From Massilibacillus massiliensis (lineage in GTDB: Bacteria > Bacillota > Negativicutes > FLKF01), in contig NZ_LT575483.1 of assembly GCF_900086705.1 (NCBI RefSeq), positions 3,264,054 through 3,328,053 on the forward strand: 64,000 nucleotides of DNA, read 5' to 3'. The notes under the pieces were generated by a model. That model ran no database searches. It worked only from the letters and a program-made list of their open reading frames with translations, and had not been told where the DNA came from. Made by a program: the position numbers and the translations under genes. Position 1 is the first letter of the stretch, and each line of letters begins with the position of its first letter. Positions 52,273-61,295 of this stretch are shown here, in pieces.

Positions 52273-54462
52273 ATGAGTAAAGTCGTAGTTTTAGCAGAAA
52301 AACCTTCTGTGGGTCGTGATTTGGCAAGAGTACTTGGTGCGAGAAAAAATGGGAATGGCTATTTGGAGGGTGATCGATATATTGTGACCTGGGCGCTTGG
52401 TCATTTGGTGACCTTAGCGGATCCCGAAAGCTATGGGGCAAGTAATACAGCATGGAAAATTGAAGAATTGCCAATTATGCCGGAGCATTTAGATCTTGTA
52501 GTGATCAAACAGACAGGCCGACAGTTTAAAACGGTAAAAGAGCAATTGCAGCGCAAAGATGTAAGCGAGATTATTATAGCAACGGATGCAGGCCGTGAAG
52601 GTGAATTGGTTGCAAGGTGGATTCTTGCGAAAGCAATGATAAAAAAGCCAGTCAAACGTTTATGGATTTCTTCAGTAACCGATAAAGCAATTAAAGAAGG
52701 TTTTGCAAAACTGAAGGAAGGCAAAGCATATGAAAATTTATACCAAGCTGCGGTAGCTAGGGCAGAGGCAGATTGGTATGTCGGAATTAATGCAACACGC
52801 GCATTGACTTGTAAATTCAACGCGCAATTATCTTGCGGACGTGTGCAGACACCTACACTAGCGATTATTGCAAAACGTGAAATGGAAATAAAGAATTTTG
52901 TACCGAAGGCGTATTATGGATTATCGGCTCAAGCAAATCGTCTTACGTTAACTTGGGCAGACAAAAAAAGCGGTGATATGCGTACTTTCGAAAAGGCAGC
53001 AATAGAAGCGATATACAAAAAAGTAGAGGGCGCTGTCGGTGAAGTCGTTCATATAGAAAAGACAACGAAAAAATCTTATGCACCGCAACTTTATAATTTG
53101 ACCGAATTGCAACGCGATGCAAATAAGCTGTATCATTTTTCTGCGAAAGAAACATTATCCATTATGCAAAAACTCTATGAAATGCATAAGATACTTACGT
53201 ATCCAAGAACTGATTCAAGATACCTTTCAAACGATATTGTGCCGACATTAAAGGAACGATTGAAATCTTGTGGCGTTGGTCCGTATGCTAAATTTGCATT
53301 TCAAGCGAGCAAGCAAATCCAAGTAAGTAAGCATTTTGTTGATGACAGTAAGGTATCTGACCATCATGCAATTATACCAACAGAACAATTTGTAAATTTG
53401 GCTGCCCTTACGGAACGTGAGCGTAAAATTTATGATTTGGTAATCAAAAGATTTATTGCAGTTTTATATCCGCCGTATGTTTATGATCAAACAACCGTGA
53501 AAGTGGCGATAAAGGACGAAAGATTTATTGCAAAGGGGAAACAGGTTAAACAACTTGGCTGGAGAGAAGTCTATCAAGGAAATGTAGAAGAAGAACATAC
53601 AAAAGATTCAATTGCTGAACAAATATTGCCAGAATTAAAAAAAGGTGATAGCTTGAAGATAACAAAATTCAACATTTCTCAAGGCATGACAAAACCTCCC
53701 GCACCATTTAATGAAGCCGGTCTATTAGCTGCGATGGAAAATCCTGTGAAGTATATGAGCGATGATCGTAAAGACTTGAAACAGACGATTGGTGAAACCG
53801 GCGGATTGGGCACAGTGGCAACCCGAGCGGATATTATCGAAAAATTATTTGCTAGTTTCTTAATTGAGAAAAAAGGCGAAGATATTTTTGTAACAGCAAA
53901 AGGCAGGCAGCTGCTGGAGCTTGTGCCACGAGATCTAAAAGAACCTGCGCTTACTGCCAAATGGGAACAAAAGTTAAGCAGCATATCAAATGGGAAGCTA
54001 TCGAAAGATAGATTCATGTATGATATTAAAAATTATGCACAAGCTGTTGTTAGTGATATAAAAAATAGTCAAGAACGATTTCATCATGATAATGTAACGA
54101 GAACAAAATGCCCAGAGTGCGGTAAATTTTTATTAGAGGTAAACGGTAAAAAAGGAAAAATGCTGATATGTCAGGATCGTACATGCGGATATCGCAAAGG
54201 TGTTAGTATGGTGACAAATGCGCGTTGCCCGAATTGTCATAAAAAATTAGAAATGCGCGGCGAAGGCGAAGGAAAGATGTTTTTATGTGCATGTGGATAC
54301 CGCGAGAAACTAACTGCTTTTCAGAAACGAAAAAATAAAGAAAACAGTACTAAGATTTCTAAAAGCGATGTAGCTAAATATATGAAAACGCAGCAAAAAA
54401 CAAGTCAACAACCAGTCAATACAGCTTTAGCAGATGCATTGGCAAAATTAAATCTAAAATAA
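52273..54462 (+). CDS. topB: DNA topoisomerase III
   Basis: 729 residues. Toprim motifs: E9 in VVLAEKPSVG and TDAGREGE at 104-111. The catalytic tyrosine is Y310 in LTYPRTDSRYL. The C-terminus holds a four-cysteine zinc ribbon (CPECGKF...CQDRTCGY) and a second Cys-rich segment (CPNCHKK...CACGY). It is a type IA enzyme that decatenates DNA. The ATG follows GAGG; the next gene starts 13 bases after its stop. Confidence 0.95.
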   Translation: MSKVVVLAEKPSVGRDLARVLGARKNGNGYLEGDRYIVTWALGHLVTLADPESYGASNTAWKIEELPIMPEHLDLVVIKQTGRQFKTVKEQLQRKDVSEIIIATDAGREGELVARWILAKAMIKKPVKRLWISSVTDKAIKEGFAKLKEGKAYENLYQAAVARAEADWYVGINATRALTCKFNAQLSCGRVQTPTLAIIAKREMEIKNFVPKAYYGLSAQANRLTLTWADKKSGDMRTFEKAAIEAIYKKVEGAVGEVVHIEKTTKKSYAPQLYNLTELQRDANKLYHFSAKETLSIMQKLYEMHKILTYPRTDSRYLSNDIVPTLKERLKSCGVGPYAKFAFQASKQIQVSKHFVDDSKVSDHHAIIPTEQFVNLAALTERERKIYDLVIKRFIAVLYPPYVYDQTTVKVAIKDERFIAKGKQVKQLGWREVYQGNVEEEHTKDSIAEQILPELKKGDSLKITKFNISQGMTKPPAPFNEAGLLAAMENPVKYMSDDRKDLKQTIGETGGLGTVATRADIIEKLFASFLIEKKGEDIFVTAKGRQLLELVPRDLKEPALTAKWEQKLSSISNGKLSKDRFMYDIKNYAQAVVSDIKNSQERFHHDNVTRTKCPECGKFLLEVNGKKGKMLICQDRTCGYRKGVSMVTNARCPNCHKKLEMRGEGEGKMFLCACGYREKLTAFQKRKNKENSTKISKSDVAKYMKTQQKTSQQPVNTALADALAKLNLK

Positions 54463-54475
54463 AGGAGGCGGTTGC

Positions 54476-54949
54476 GTGCAAAAAAAAGTCTGGTTAACGT
54501 TCCTTACATGGATTGTTTTTACAATGACAGCCTTAGCTGCAAGCCCGGAGGATTTTTCTTATCAAGGTATAAACTTAGGCGATCATTATGACACTATGGT
54601 TGAAAAACTCGGACAGCCACGTACAGATTTCGAGCATAGAATCAATGATCGGGCAATTACCTACTATTTTTATAAAGGAAATGAACTGCGAATTGGACTG
54701 GATCAGGGCAGCAATCAAATCGTAGATATCCGCGTGCGAGATAAAGACTATACAACGAAGCATGGTGTAAAAATTGGCGCTACTTCACATAAAATTCTAA
54801 AAGAATATGGTTCTGCAACGAAGCAAAGAATGAACGGGCACATCTATTATATCTATAAAAATGACCCAAATGATAACGAGCGTCTGTTCCTTGATGTTAG
54901 TCAAGGGTATTTAGAAGAATTTAGAATAACAAGTCTAATTGACGAATGA
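54476..54949 (+). CDS. Secreted protein with two BamE/SmpA-like repeats
   Basis: 157 residues with a signal peptide (about 1-22, cleavage near LAA-SP). The mature part has two similar halves: INLGDHYDTMVEKLGQP, then VKIGATSHKILKEYGSA, each followed by strands. This resembles the two-stranded, two-helix BamE/SmpA or copper-amine-oxidase-N-like repeats. GTG start after GGAGG. Function unknown; likely cell envelope. Confidence 0.55.
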   Translation: MQKKVWLTFLTWIVFTMTALAASPEDFSYQGINLGDHYDTMVEKLGQPRTDFEHRINDRAITYYFYKGNELRIGLDQGSNQIVDIRVRDKDYTTKHGVKIGATSHKILKEYGSATKQRMNGHIYYIYKNDPNDNERLFLDVSQGYLEEFRITSLIDE

Positions 54950-54971
54950 GCTAAAAATTAGAGGTGTTTGT

Positions 54972-55868
54972 ATGAAGGGAAAAATAGTTCGGTACGGTGT
55001 AATTTTAATTGGCTGCCTTATCAGTAGTGCTTCAATTAATATATTCTTGGTACCACATCAATTATTAAGCGGTGGCGTTAGCGGTATTGCGATTATTTTT
55101 TACTACTTATTTGCTTTCCCAATCGGGGTACAAATGTTAATCATGAATTTACCTCTATTATTTGCTGCATATAAAACGTTAGGAAAGATTTACACAATTG
55201 ACGTTGTTTTTGGTACAGTCTTATTTTCTTTATGTATTGATCTAATGAAGTTCTTATCCAATTATAATGTCGTGGATGATCCTATGCTGGCAGCGATTTA
55301 TGGTGGTGTGTTTACCGGAATTGGATATGGCATCATTTTTCGTGCAAATGGCAGTTCGGGCGGATTAGATATTGTAGCAGCCATTGTAAAAAAATACTAT
55401 TCACTGAATATGGGATTTGTTATTTTCGCTTTTAATTGCTTGATCATGTTGATTGCTGCATCACTTTTTGGGGTCAAGCTGGCGATGCTTACGTTAATCT
55501 CCATGTATGTCAGCTCTAGTCTTACCGATAAAGTTGCGGCTGGTTTTAATAATAAAAAAACAGTGATTATCATTTCAAATCAAACGGCAGCAATTGCTGA
55601 AGGCATTATCAGCGAAATTGGGCGTGGGGTTACTTTTTTGAAAGCAGAAGGTGCATTTACGCATCAACATAAAGACGTCATTTTTGTTGTAGCTAGTTTG
55701 ATGCAGTTCGGAAAAATTAAATTGATTGCCAACGCGATTGATCCAATGGCGTTTATGATCATACAAGATGCCAATGAAGTCATGGGGCGAGGTTTTACTT
55801 TACCGGGAACTGCCCTCGAAGAAAAATTAAAATTAAAAAATTTGCAAAAACAGCCTACTGACTCTTAA
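54972..55868 (+). CDS. YitT-family membrane protein
   Basis: 298 residues from the ATG at 54972 with AGAGG 7 bases upstream. Five hydrophobic segments (INIFLVPHQLLSGGVSGIAII is the family signature), then a C-terminal DUF2179 domain (KKTVIIISNQ, RGVTFLKAEGAF, HKDVIFVVAS). Function unknown; the cytosolic DUF2179 part may bind a small ligand. Its terminator overlaps the last codons. Confidence 0.85.
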   Translation: MKGKIVRYGVILIGCLISSASINIFLVPHQLLSGGVSGIAIIFYYLFAFPIGVQMLIMNLPLLFAAYKTLGKIYTIDVVFGTVLFSLCIDLMKFLSNYNVVDDPMLAAIYGGVFTGIGYGIIFRANGSSGGLDIVAAIVKKYYSLNMGFVIFAFNCLIMLIAASLFGVKLAMLTLISMYVSSSLTDKVAAGFNNKKTVIIISNQTAAIAEGIISEIGRGVTFLKAEGAFTHQHKDVIFVVASLMQFGKIKLIANAIDPMAFMIIQDANEVMGRGFTLPGTALEEKLKLKNLQKQPTDS

Positions 55869-55883
55869 TCAGTAGGTTGTTTT
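55847..55883 (+). terminator. Terminator of the YitT gene
   Basis: AAAACAGCCTACTGA (55847-55861) pairs with TCAGTAGGTTGTTTT (55869-55883), one G-U. It begins inside the coding end. Confidence 0.85.
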
Positions 55884-56013
55884 TATGTAACCGTTCAATA
55901 ACTTTAATAAATTCGATATTGTAGGAATGTGATAATACTTTGCTTTTAGGACGTTATTTGATAATATAATAAGATAAGCGCAGAAGAAAGATTATATTGA
56001 TAGGTGGATTACA

Positions 56014-57741
56014 ATGCATAGTATGAATAAATTGATTGAAACAGCGCGTGGGACGGTTAAAGCAGAGCTAGTATTAAAAAATGCGCAAGTTTTTAATGTA
56101 TTTACAGGGGAATTTCTAAAAGGTGATGTAGCAATCGTAGACGGTCATATCGCAGGGGTCGGTAAGTATGAAGGTGTAGAGGAATTGGACTTAGATGGAA
56201 AATATCTTACACCGGGCTTCATTGATGGGCATGTACATATTGAAAGTTCTATGCTTAGCCCGAGTGAATTTGCGCGGGCCATTTTACCGACAGGGACTAC
56301 AACGATTGTTGCCGATCCGCATGAAATTGCCAACGTTGCGGGAATGAAAGGCATTGAATATATATTAGATGCGACAGAGAATATACCATTATCTGTTTAT
56401 GTTATGTTACCTTCTTGTGTGCCGGCAAGTAATTTGGAAAATTCGGGAGCAGAATTATTGGCGCATGATTTAGAAAAATATATGCAGCATCCAAGAGTTT
56501 TGGGCTTGGGTGAAATGATGAATTATCCGGGGGTTATTTTTCAAGATGAAAAAGTCATCGAAAAACTAAAATTAGCGAAACATAAAAAAATCGACGGACA
56601 TGCACCGGGGGTAAGCGGCAGTGATTTGATGGCGTATGCAGCGGCTGGGATAAAATCCGATCATGAATGTGTAACAGCCGAGCAGGCGATGGATCGTTTG
56701 CGTGCTGGAATGCATGTAATGATTCGTGAAGGGTCGGCAGCGAAAAATTTATTAAACTTACTGCCGGCAATCAATCGCTATACTTCGCAGTTTTGTTTGT
56801 TTGCTGCGGATGATCGACATCCGGCAGATTTAATTGCAGAAGGACATGTGAATCATATGGTTCATTTAGCAGCACGGTCAGGTGTGGATTTGCCAACGGT
56901 TTTGCAAATGGCTACAATTAATGCTGCAAGCTATTTCAATCTTGAGGAAATTGGAGCGATTGCACCAAATTACAAAGCGGATATACTCGTTTTCGATGAT
57001 TTAGAAAATTGGAAACCGAGTCTTGTTTTAAAGAATGGTATTGTTGTGGCTAAAAATGGCAAGGCATTATTTGAGAGTAAGGATATTGCGGATAAAGCGA
57101 TGAAAGCAACCATGCATTTAGCTGAAATTGACAAGACGAAACTGCGTATTCCGGCGCCAACGAGTAAAGCACGTGTAATTGGGCTAGTTCCGCATCAAAT
57201 TGTAACAAAAGCATTAGAAAAAGAAGTGGATCGGGTAGACAATTTTTTTGTTACAAATATTGCAGAAGATATTTTGAAATTAGCCGTATTTGAACGGCAT
57301 AATAATTTAGGAAATATCGGTGTAGGTTTGGTGCATGGATTTGGTTTAAAACGCGGTGCAATTGCATCGACAGTAGCGCATGATTCGCATAATCTGATTG
57401 TCATTGGTACGAATGATGAAGATATTTTAACGGCAGCAAACGCATTAAAAGAAATTCAAGGTGGGATTGCTGTAGTATGTGACGGGAAAGTTTTAGATAC
57501 ACTTGCTTTGCCGATCGGCGGGCTGATGTCTGATCAAGATGTCCATACAGTCGCAGAAAAAGTGGAGAATTTAAAAACGCTGGCTTATTCATTGGGCGTT
57601 TCTGAATCGTATGATCCATTTTTAACGCTGGCATTTTTAAGTTTGCCAGTGATTCCAGAATTAAAATTAACTGATTTGGGATTAGTGGATGGTAATGCAT
57701 TTAAAATAGTACCTGTTGCTGTCGAGACAAGCAATTTGTGA
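56014..57741 (+). CDS. ade: Adenine deaminase
   Basis: 575 residues. Amidohydrolase metal motif FIDGHVHIESSML (about residues 69-81), then PHEIANV, LGLGEMMNYPGV, HAPGVSG, AADDRHP, and a C-terminal Ade-specific part (VAHDSHNLIVIGTND, GGLMSDQD). It converts adenine to hypoxanthine in purine salvage. AGGTGG lies 7 bases before the ATG. No purine riboswitch was seen upstream. Confidence 0.95.
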   Translation: MHSMNKLIETARGTVKAELVLKNAQVFNVFTGEFLKGDVAIVDGHIAGVGKYEGVEELDLDGKYLTPGFIDGHVHIESSMLSPSEFARAILPTGTTTIVADPHEIANVAGMKGIEYILDATENIPLSVYVMLPSCVPASNLENSGAELLAHDLEKYMQHPRVLGLGEMMNYPGVIFQDEKVIEKLKLAKHKKIDGHAPGVSGSDLMAYAAAGIKSDHECVTAEQAMDRLRAGMHVMIREGSAAKNLLNLLPAINRYTSQFCLFAADDRHPADLIAEGHVNHMVHLAARSGVDLPTVLQMATINAASYFNLEEIGAIAPNYKADILVFDDLENWKPSLVLKNGIVVAKNGKALFESKDIADKAMKATMHLAEIDKTKLRIPAPTSKARVIGLVPHQIVTKALEKEVDRVDNFFVTNIAEDILKLAVFERHNNLGNIGVGLVHGFGLKRGAIASTVAHDSHNLIVIGTNDEDILTAANALKEIQGGIAVVCDGKVLDTLALPIGGLMSDQDVHTVAEKVENLKTLAYSLGVSESYDPFLTLAFLSLPVIPELKLTDLGLVDGNAFKIVPVAVETSNL

Positions 57742-57751
57742 GGAAGATTTG

Positions 57752-57991
57752 ATGAGTAAATTTAATGATATAGCATTTATACTTTTTTTAGCCTGGCATG
57801 TAGGAACTAGACAATGGCCAATGGGAGATACATTTCAAACCGTAATGGATATTCTTTTTATTAGCATTGCAGGATTGATTGTTTTTAAATATTATGTTTT
57901 ATATAAAAGAAAAAAAGATCAAGGTGCAATAAAAGAAAATAAAAGGAAAGCAAGGATTCCAGCACGTAATAAGAGACGCAAGAAATCATGA
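57752..57991 (+). CDS. Small membrane protein with basic tail, unknown
   Basis: 79 residues from the ATG at 57752, with GAGGAAG upstream. Two hydrophobic stretches (IAFILFLAWHVG, ILFISIAGLIVFKYYVL) are followed by a strongly basic tail (KRKAR...RNKRRKKS) that could contact RNA or lipid head groups. Ten bases after ade, so probably the same transcript. Confidence 0.5.
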   Translation: MSKFNDIAFILFLAWHVGTRQWPMGDTFQTVMDILFISIAGLIVFKYYVLYKRKKDQGAIKENKRKARIPARNKRRKKS

Positions 57992-58015
57992 TCGTATTCG
58001 AAATGAAGATGTAAC

Positions 58016-58049
58016 AAGAAAGCGCAGGCATAGAAATGGTGCTTTTCTT
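58016..58049 (+). terminator. Probable terminator of the ade transcript
   Basis: AAGAAAGCGC pairs with GTGCTTTTCTT with one bulge; T-rich 3' arm. Confidence 0.5.
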
Positions 58050-58095
58050 CTCAAGATGGATATTACAATGCACCTTGTAGTATCCCTCTAGTATC

Positions 58096-58124
58096 TTGAC
58101 AAAGTTGAATTTTAAGGATTATCC
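58096..58124 (+). promoter_or_regulatory. Promoter of the thiM leader
   Basis: TTGACA (58096-58101), 17 bp, TTATCC (58119-58124, weak). The leader to thiM is about 185 nt. It contains several short hairpins but no TPP aptamer sequence (no CTGAGA box was found). Confidence 0.4.
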
Positions 58125-58314
58125 TTATCAACGTACTCGTATAGTCGATTAAATCAAAACGCATAGGACGATTGCAGGACAGTTTCTGCCAAATAAAACT
58201 ATGGTCATGCAGTTATGCAGTAAATCGCATGATCAGGATACTGTAAATTTAGACTTGGTAAACTACAGATATCTTGTGTTACGCAAATATTGGGATGAAA
58301 TAGGAGTTAAGACG

Positions 58315-59127
58315 ATGTTAATACAACAAATAATAAATAGCTTACATAAAGTAAGACGGCAAAGTCCGTTAATTCATCAAATTACAAATTATGTGAGCGT
58401 AAATGATTGTGCAAATATTACTTTGGCAATTGGTGCATCTCCGGTTATGGCACACGATGTAAACGAAGTGGAGGAAATGGTGAGCCACGCGAAAGCCTTA
58501 GTGCTCAATATTGGTACATTGCAAGCGCAAACAGTAGAAGCAATGCTTCTTGCAGGGAAAAAAGCAAAGACTTGTAAAATTCCTGTTATTTTTGATCCGG
58601 TAGGCGTTGGCGCTACGTTATATCGAACTAAAACTGCAAAACGTATTCTTGAAGAAGTAAAACCAGATGTTATTCGCTGTAATTTATCAGAATTAAAGGT
58701 ATTATGTGGTTTAGACACTGATGTGAAAGGTGTTGACTCAGTAGCTGAGATGGAAGGCGGCGAAGCAGCAGCAAAAGCTTTAGCAAGAGAAATTGACGGG
58801 ATTGTAGCCGTTACAGGAAAAATTGATATTATTGCAAGTAAAAATAGACATTGTCATATTCATAATGGACATACTTTTTTAACCCGTGTTACGGGGACTG
58901 GATGTATGACTACTGCACTAACGGCAAGTTTCTGTGCAGTTGAAGATCCGTTTGTAGGGGCTGCCGCTGCCGTTTTAAGCATGGGGATTGCCGGAGAAAT
59001 TGCAGTAGAATCACTACTGGAAGATGAAGGAATCGGAACGTTTAGGGGAAAACTGTTCGATGCCATATTTAACTTAAACGATGATATAATAAAACGCTAC
59101 GCAAGAGTAATAGAGCAGGGGGAATAA
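58315..59127 (+). CDS. thiM: Hydroxyethylthiazole kinase
   Basis: 270 residues from the ATG at 58315, 9 bases after TAGGAG; an upstream in-frame ATG (58201) has none and would add 38 non-family residues. ThiM pattern: HQITNYVSVNDCANITLAIGASPVMA, FDPVGVGAT, RCNLSELK, VTGTGCMTTAL. It phosphorylates the thiazole moiety in thiamine salvage. thiW follows after 2 bases. Confidence 0.95.
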   Translation: MLIQQIINSLHKVRRQSPLIHQITNYVSVNDCANITLAIGASPVMAHDVNEVEEMVSHAKALVLNIGTLQAQTVEAMLLAGKKAKTCKIPVIFDPVGVGATLYRTKTAKRILEEVKPDVIRCNLSELKVLCGLDTDVKGVDSVAEMEGGEAAAKALAREIDGIVAVTGKIDIIASKNRHCHIHNGHTFLTRVTGTGCMTTALTASFCAVEDPFVGAAAAVLSMGIAGEIAVESLLEDEGIGTFRGKLFDAIFNLNDDIIKRYARVIEQGE

Positions 59128-59129
59128 CT

Positions 59130-59624
59130 TTGAATTTAAAAAAGATGACGATTGCAGCAATGTTTATGGCAATTGGTGTAGTATCAGCACATTTAGTTTA
59201 TATCCCAGTCGGTTTTGCAAAATGTTTTCCCGTGCAGCATGCAATCAATGTACTATTAGCCGTTTTACTGGGTACTCGTTATGCGGCTAGTGCTGCATTT
59301 GGAGTGTCCTTGCTTCGTAATCTTCTAGGAACAGGCTCTGTTTTAGCTTTTCCGGGCAGCATGATTGGGGCGATTTTAGCGGGTGTTCTTTACAAGAAAA
59401 CGGGGCATATTTATGGAGCAATTCTTGGCGAGGTCGTTGGCACTGGCATAATTGGTGGATTGGTTGCATATCCAATTGCAAAATTTTTATTGGCGTCAAA
59501 TGCAGGTGCATTTTTCTTCGTTATGCCATTCCTTGTAAGTACGATTGGCGGTAGCGTGATCGCATATGTAATTTATCAGACACCAATAAAAAAAGTCTTT
59601 GCAAATTTTGTACATAAAGTATAA
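59130..59624 (+). CDS. thiW: ECF transporter S component ThiW (thiazole uptake)
   Basis: 164 residues with five hydrophobic segments; FPVQHAINVLLAVLLG, SLLRNLLGTGS and FPGSMIGAILAG fit ThiW. It supplies hydroxyethylthiazole or a related precursor to ThiM through a shared ECF module. TTG start after GGGGG. Confidence 0.9.
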   Translation: MNLKKMTIAAMFMAIGVVSAHLVYIPVGFAKCFPVQHAINVLLAVLLGTRYAASAAFGVSLLRNLLGTGSVLAFPGSMIGAILAGVLYKKTGHIYGAILGEVVGTGIIGGLVAYPIAKFLLASNAGAFFFVMPFLVSTIGGSVIAYVIYQTPIKKVFANFVHKV

Positions 59625-59638
59625 AGGGGAGCGATAAA

Positions 59639-60349
59639 ATGCAAGAAGCGGCAGTTTCTTATTTATTAAATAGTGGGTTCGCAGTAAAGATCAATAGAAC
59701 TTTACTCGTTTTTGATTATTACCTTGATCCGGAAAATACGATTCCACAAGCTATTAAAGAAAGTGATACGGTATATTTTTTTAGTTCACATCGTCATTTT
59801 GATCATTTCAATCCATTAATTGGTCAATTTGAGGCTCAAGTAAAACAATACTTTTTGAGCTTTGATATTGAAAATGAAAAAGGGGCAAAACAGATTCCCG
59901 CAGATAAAAGCGTATATTTAAAAGCGTATGATTCTTATCATCATGATGAAATAAAAATAAAAACATATAGCTCAACCGATGAAGGGATTTCGTTTTTGGT
60001 AGAGATTGCAGGTTGGAGCATTTTCCATGCTGGTGATTTTAATTGGTGGCACTGGAAAGGCGATCTAGAGGAAAATATAAAATTCGCGAAAAATGGTTTT
60101 ATGAAACAACTTAAAAAAATGTTTGATTTGTCAGCAGATATTGCTTTTTTCCCAGTAGATAGTAGAATGGAAGAATTTTCTGATCTTGGGGCAGGTGAAT
60201 TCTGCAAAGTAACGAATGTAAAAAATCTAATTGCGATGCATGCACATGGCGTTGTTTGGGAACCAAAAGCTGATTTTTTTGCGGAGGGCAAGGCAATTCC
60301 TACTTGGTGCCCGGTTAAATCCGGCGATACAAGAAAATTTAATAAATAA
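59639..60349 (+). CDS. Metallo-beta-lactamase-fold hydrolase
   Basis: 236 residues. SSHRHFDHFNP gives the HxHxDH zinc motif, with HAGDFNWWHW as the next ligand site and a late MHAHGVVW. No signal peptide, so cytosolic. UlaG-like or general MBL hydrolase; substrate unknown. GGGGAG precedes the ATG; it is 14 bases after thiW and may be in that operon. Confidence 0.8.
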   Translation: MQEAAVSYLLNSGFAVKINRTLLVFDYYLDPENTIPQAIKESDTVYFFSSHRHFDHFNPLIGQFEAQVKQYFLSFDIENEKGAKQIPADKSVYLKAYDSYHHDEIKIKTYSSTDEGISFLVEIAGWSIFHAGDFNWWHWKGDLEENIKFAKNGFMKQLKKMFDLSADIAFFPVDSRMEEFSDLGAGEFCKVTNVKNLIAMHAHGVVWEPKADFFAEGKAIPTWCPVKSGDTRKFNK

Positions 60350-60362
60350 TAGGGGTGTTGAT

Positions 60363-61001
60363 ATGCAGAAAAAAGGAATTGTACTATTGTTGGTTAGTAT
60401 GATGCTTTTTGTTACGGTTGGTTGTTTTGGCAATAGCAGTCAGAAACAAGAGGAACAAAAAAGCCAAGGGTTAAGTAATGGTATGAAATATAGTGATATG
60501 GCAAAAGAGACGAAACCGCCCGTGAATCAAAAAAATCGGATTGCCGTATTTGATACGAATCAAGGACAATTTCAAATTGAATTATTTGAAGATAAAGCGC
60601 CAATTACAACAAAGAACTTTATTACATTAGTAGAAAAAGGTTTTTATAACGGATTGATTTTTCATCGCGTGATTGATGGATTTATGATACAAGGCGGAGA
60701 TCCAAACGGCAAGGGATCTGGAGGACCAGGTTATACGATACCTGATGAATTTCATCCAGATTTACGCCATGATCGTGCTGGTATTTTATCCATGGCCAAC
60801 GCTGGTCCGAATACCGGCGGATCTCAATTTTTTATCACCCTAGGCCAAACACCTTGGTTAGACGGAAAACATTCTGTATTTGGTGCAGTCGTTGATGGAA
60901 TGGATATCGTTAGAAAAATTGGTAAAGTAACAACCGGTGCAAACGATAAACCTGTTACAGATGTTGTTATTCAAAAGATCACAATTATAGAAGGTAAATA
61001 G
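60363..61001 (+). CDS. Lipoprotein peptidyl-prolyl cis-trans isomerase (cyclophilin type)
   Basis: 212 residues from the ATG at 60363 after GGGGTG; a longer frame overlaps the previous gene. Lipobox VTVGC gives a lipid-anchored envelope protein. Cyclophilin motifs follow: FHRVIDGFMIQGGDPNGKGSGGPG, ANAGPNTGGSQFFITL, LDGKHSVFG. It helps protein folding outside the cytoplasm. Confidence 0.92.
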   Translation: MQKKGIVLLLVSMMLFVTVGCFGNSSQKQEEQKSQGLSNGMKYSDMAKETKPPVNQKNRIAVFDTNQGQFQIELFEDKAPITTKNFITLVEKGFYNGLIFHRVIDGFMIQGGDPNGKGSGGPGYTIPDEFHPDLRHDRAGILSMANAGPNTGGSQFFITLGQTPWLDGKHSVFGAVVDGMDIVRKIGKVTTGANDKPVTDVVIQKITIIEGK

Positions 61002-61270
61002 TGAACGCATTTACTTATATCGTGGAATGTATAGATGGAACTTTATATACTGGCTGGACAGTAGATCTAGAAAAACGTGTGCTAGCCCATAACAACAAAA
61101 AAGGCGCGAAGTATACACGCAATCGCATACCAGTAAAACTTGTCTATTATGAAACGTTTACGAATAAAATAGAGGCGCAGCGTCGTGAATATGAAATTAA
61201 ACAATTGAAGCGAGAAGAAAAACTAAATCTAATTTCTGCTTGCAATCAAAAGGCAGCCAGCATAAAATAG
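61001..61270 (+). CDS. GIY-YIG family protein (UPF0213/YhbQ)
   Basis: 89 residues: YIVECIDGTLYTGWT (a TYIV...YTG variant of GIY-YIG), KGAKYTRNRIP, and LVYYETF. GTG start overlaps the cyclophilin stop by one base, so translation is coupled. Small nuclease-fold proteins of this group have no firm function. Confidence 0.85.
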   Translation: MNAFTYIVECIDGTLYTGWTVDLEKRVLAHNNKKGAKYTRNRIPVKLVYYETFTNKIEAQRREYEIKQLKREEKLNLISACNQKAASIK

Positions 61271-61295
61271 CGTTTTCGCTATCTATGTTGGCTGT
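61256..61295. terminator. Bidirectional terminator
   Basis: AGCCAGCATAAAATAGCG pairs, with small mismatches, with CGCTATCTATGTTGGCT; it overlaps the ends of both convergent genes. Confidence 0.75.

Noticed and set aside
55884..56013. Purine riboswitch ahead of adenine deaminase
   Set aside because: None of the conserved junction sequences is present; only an AT-rich leader.
58125..58314. TPP riboswitch ahead of thiM
   Set aside because: The diagnostic CTGAGA box was not found; only a weak resemblance to one aptamer strand.
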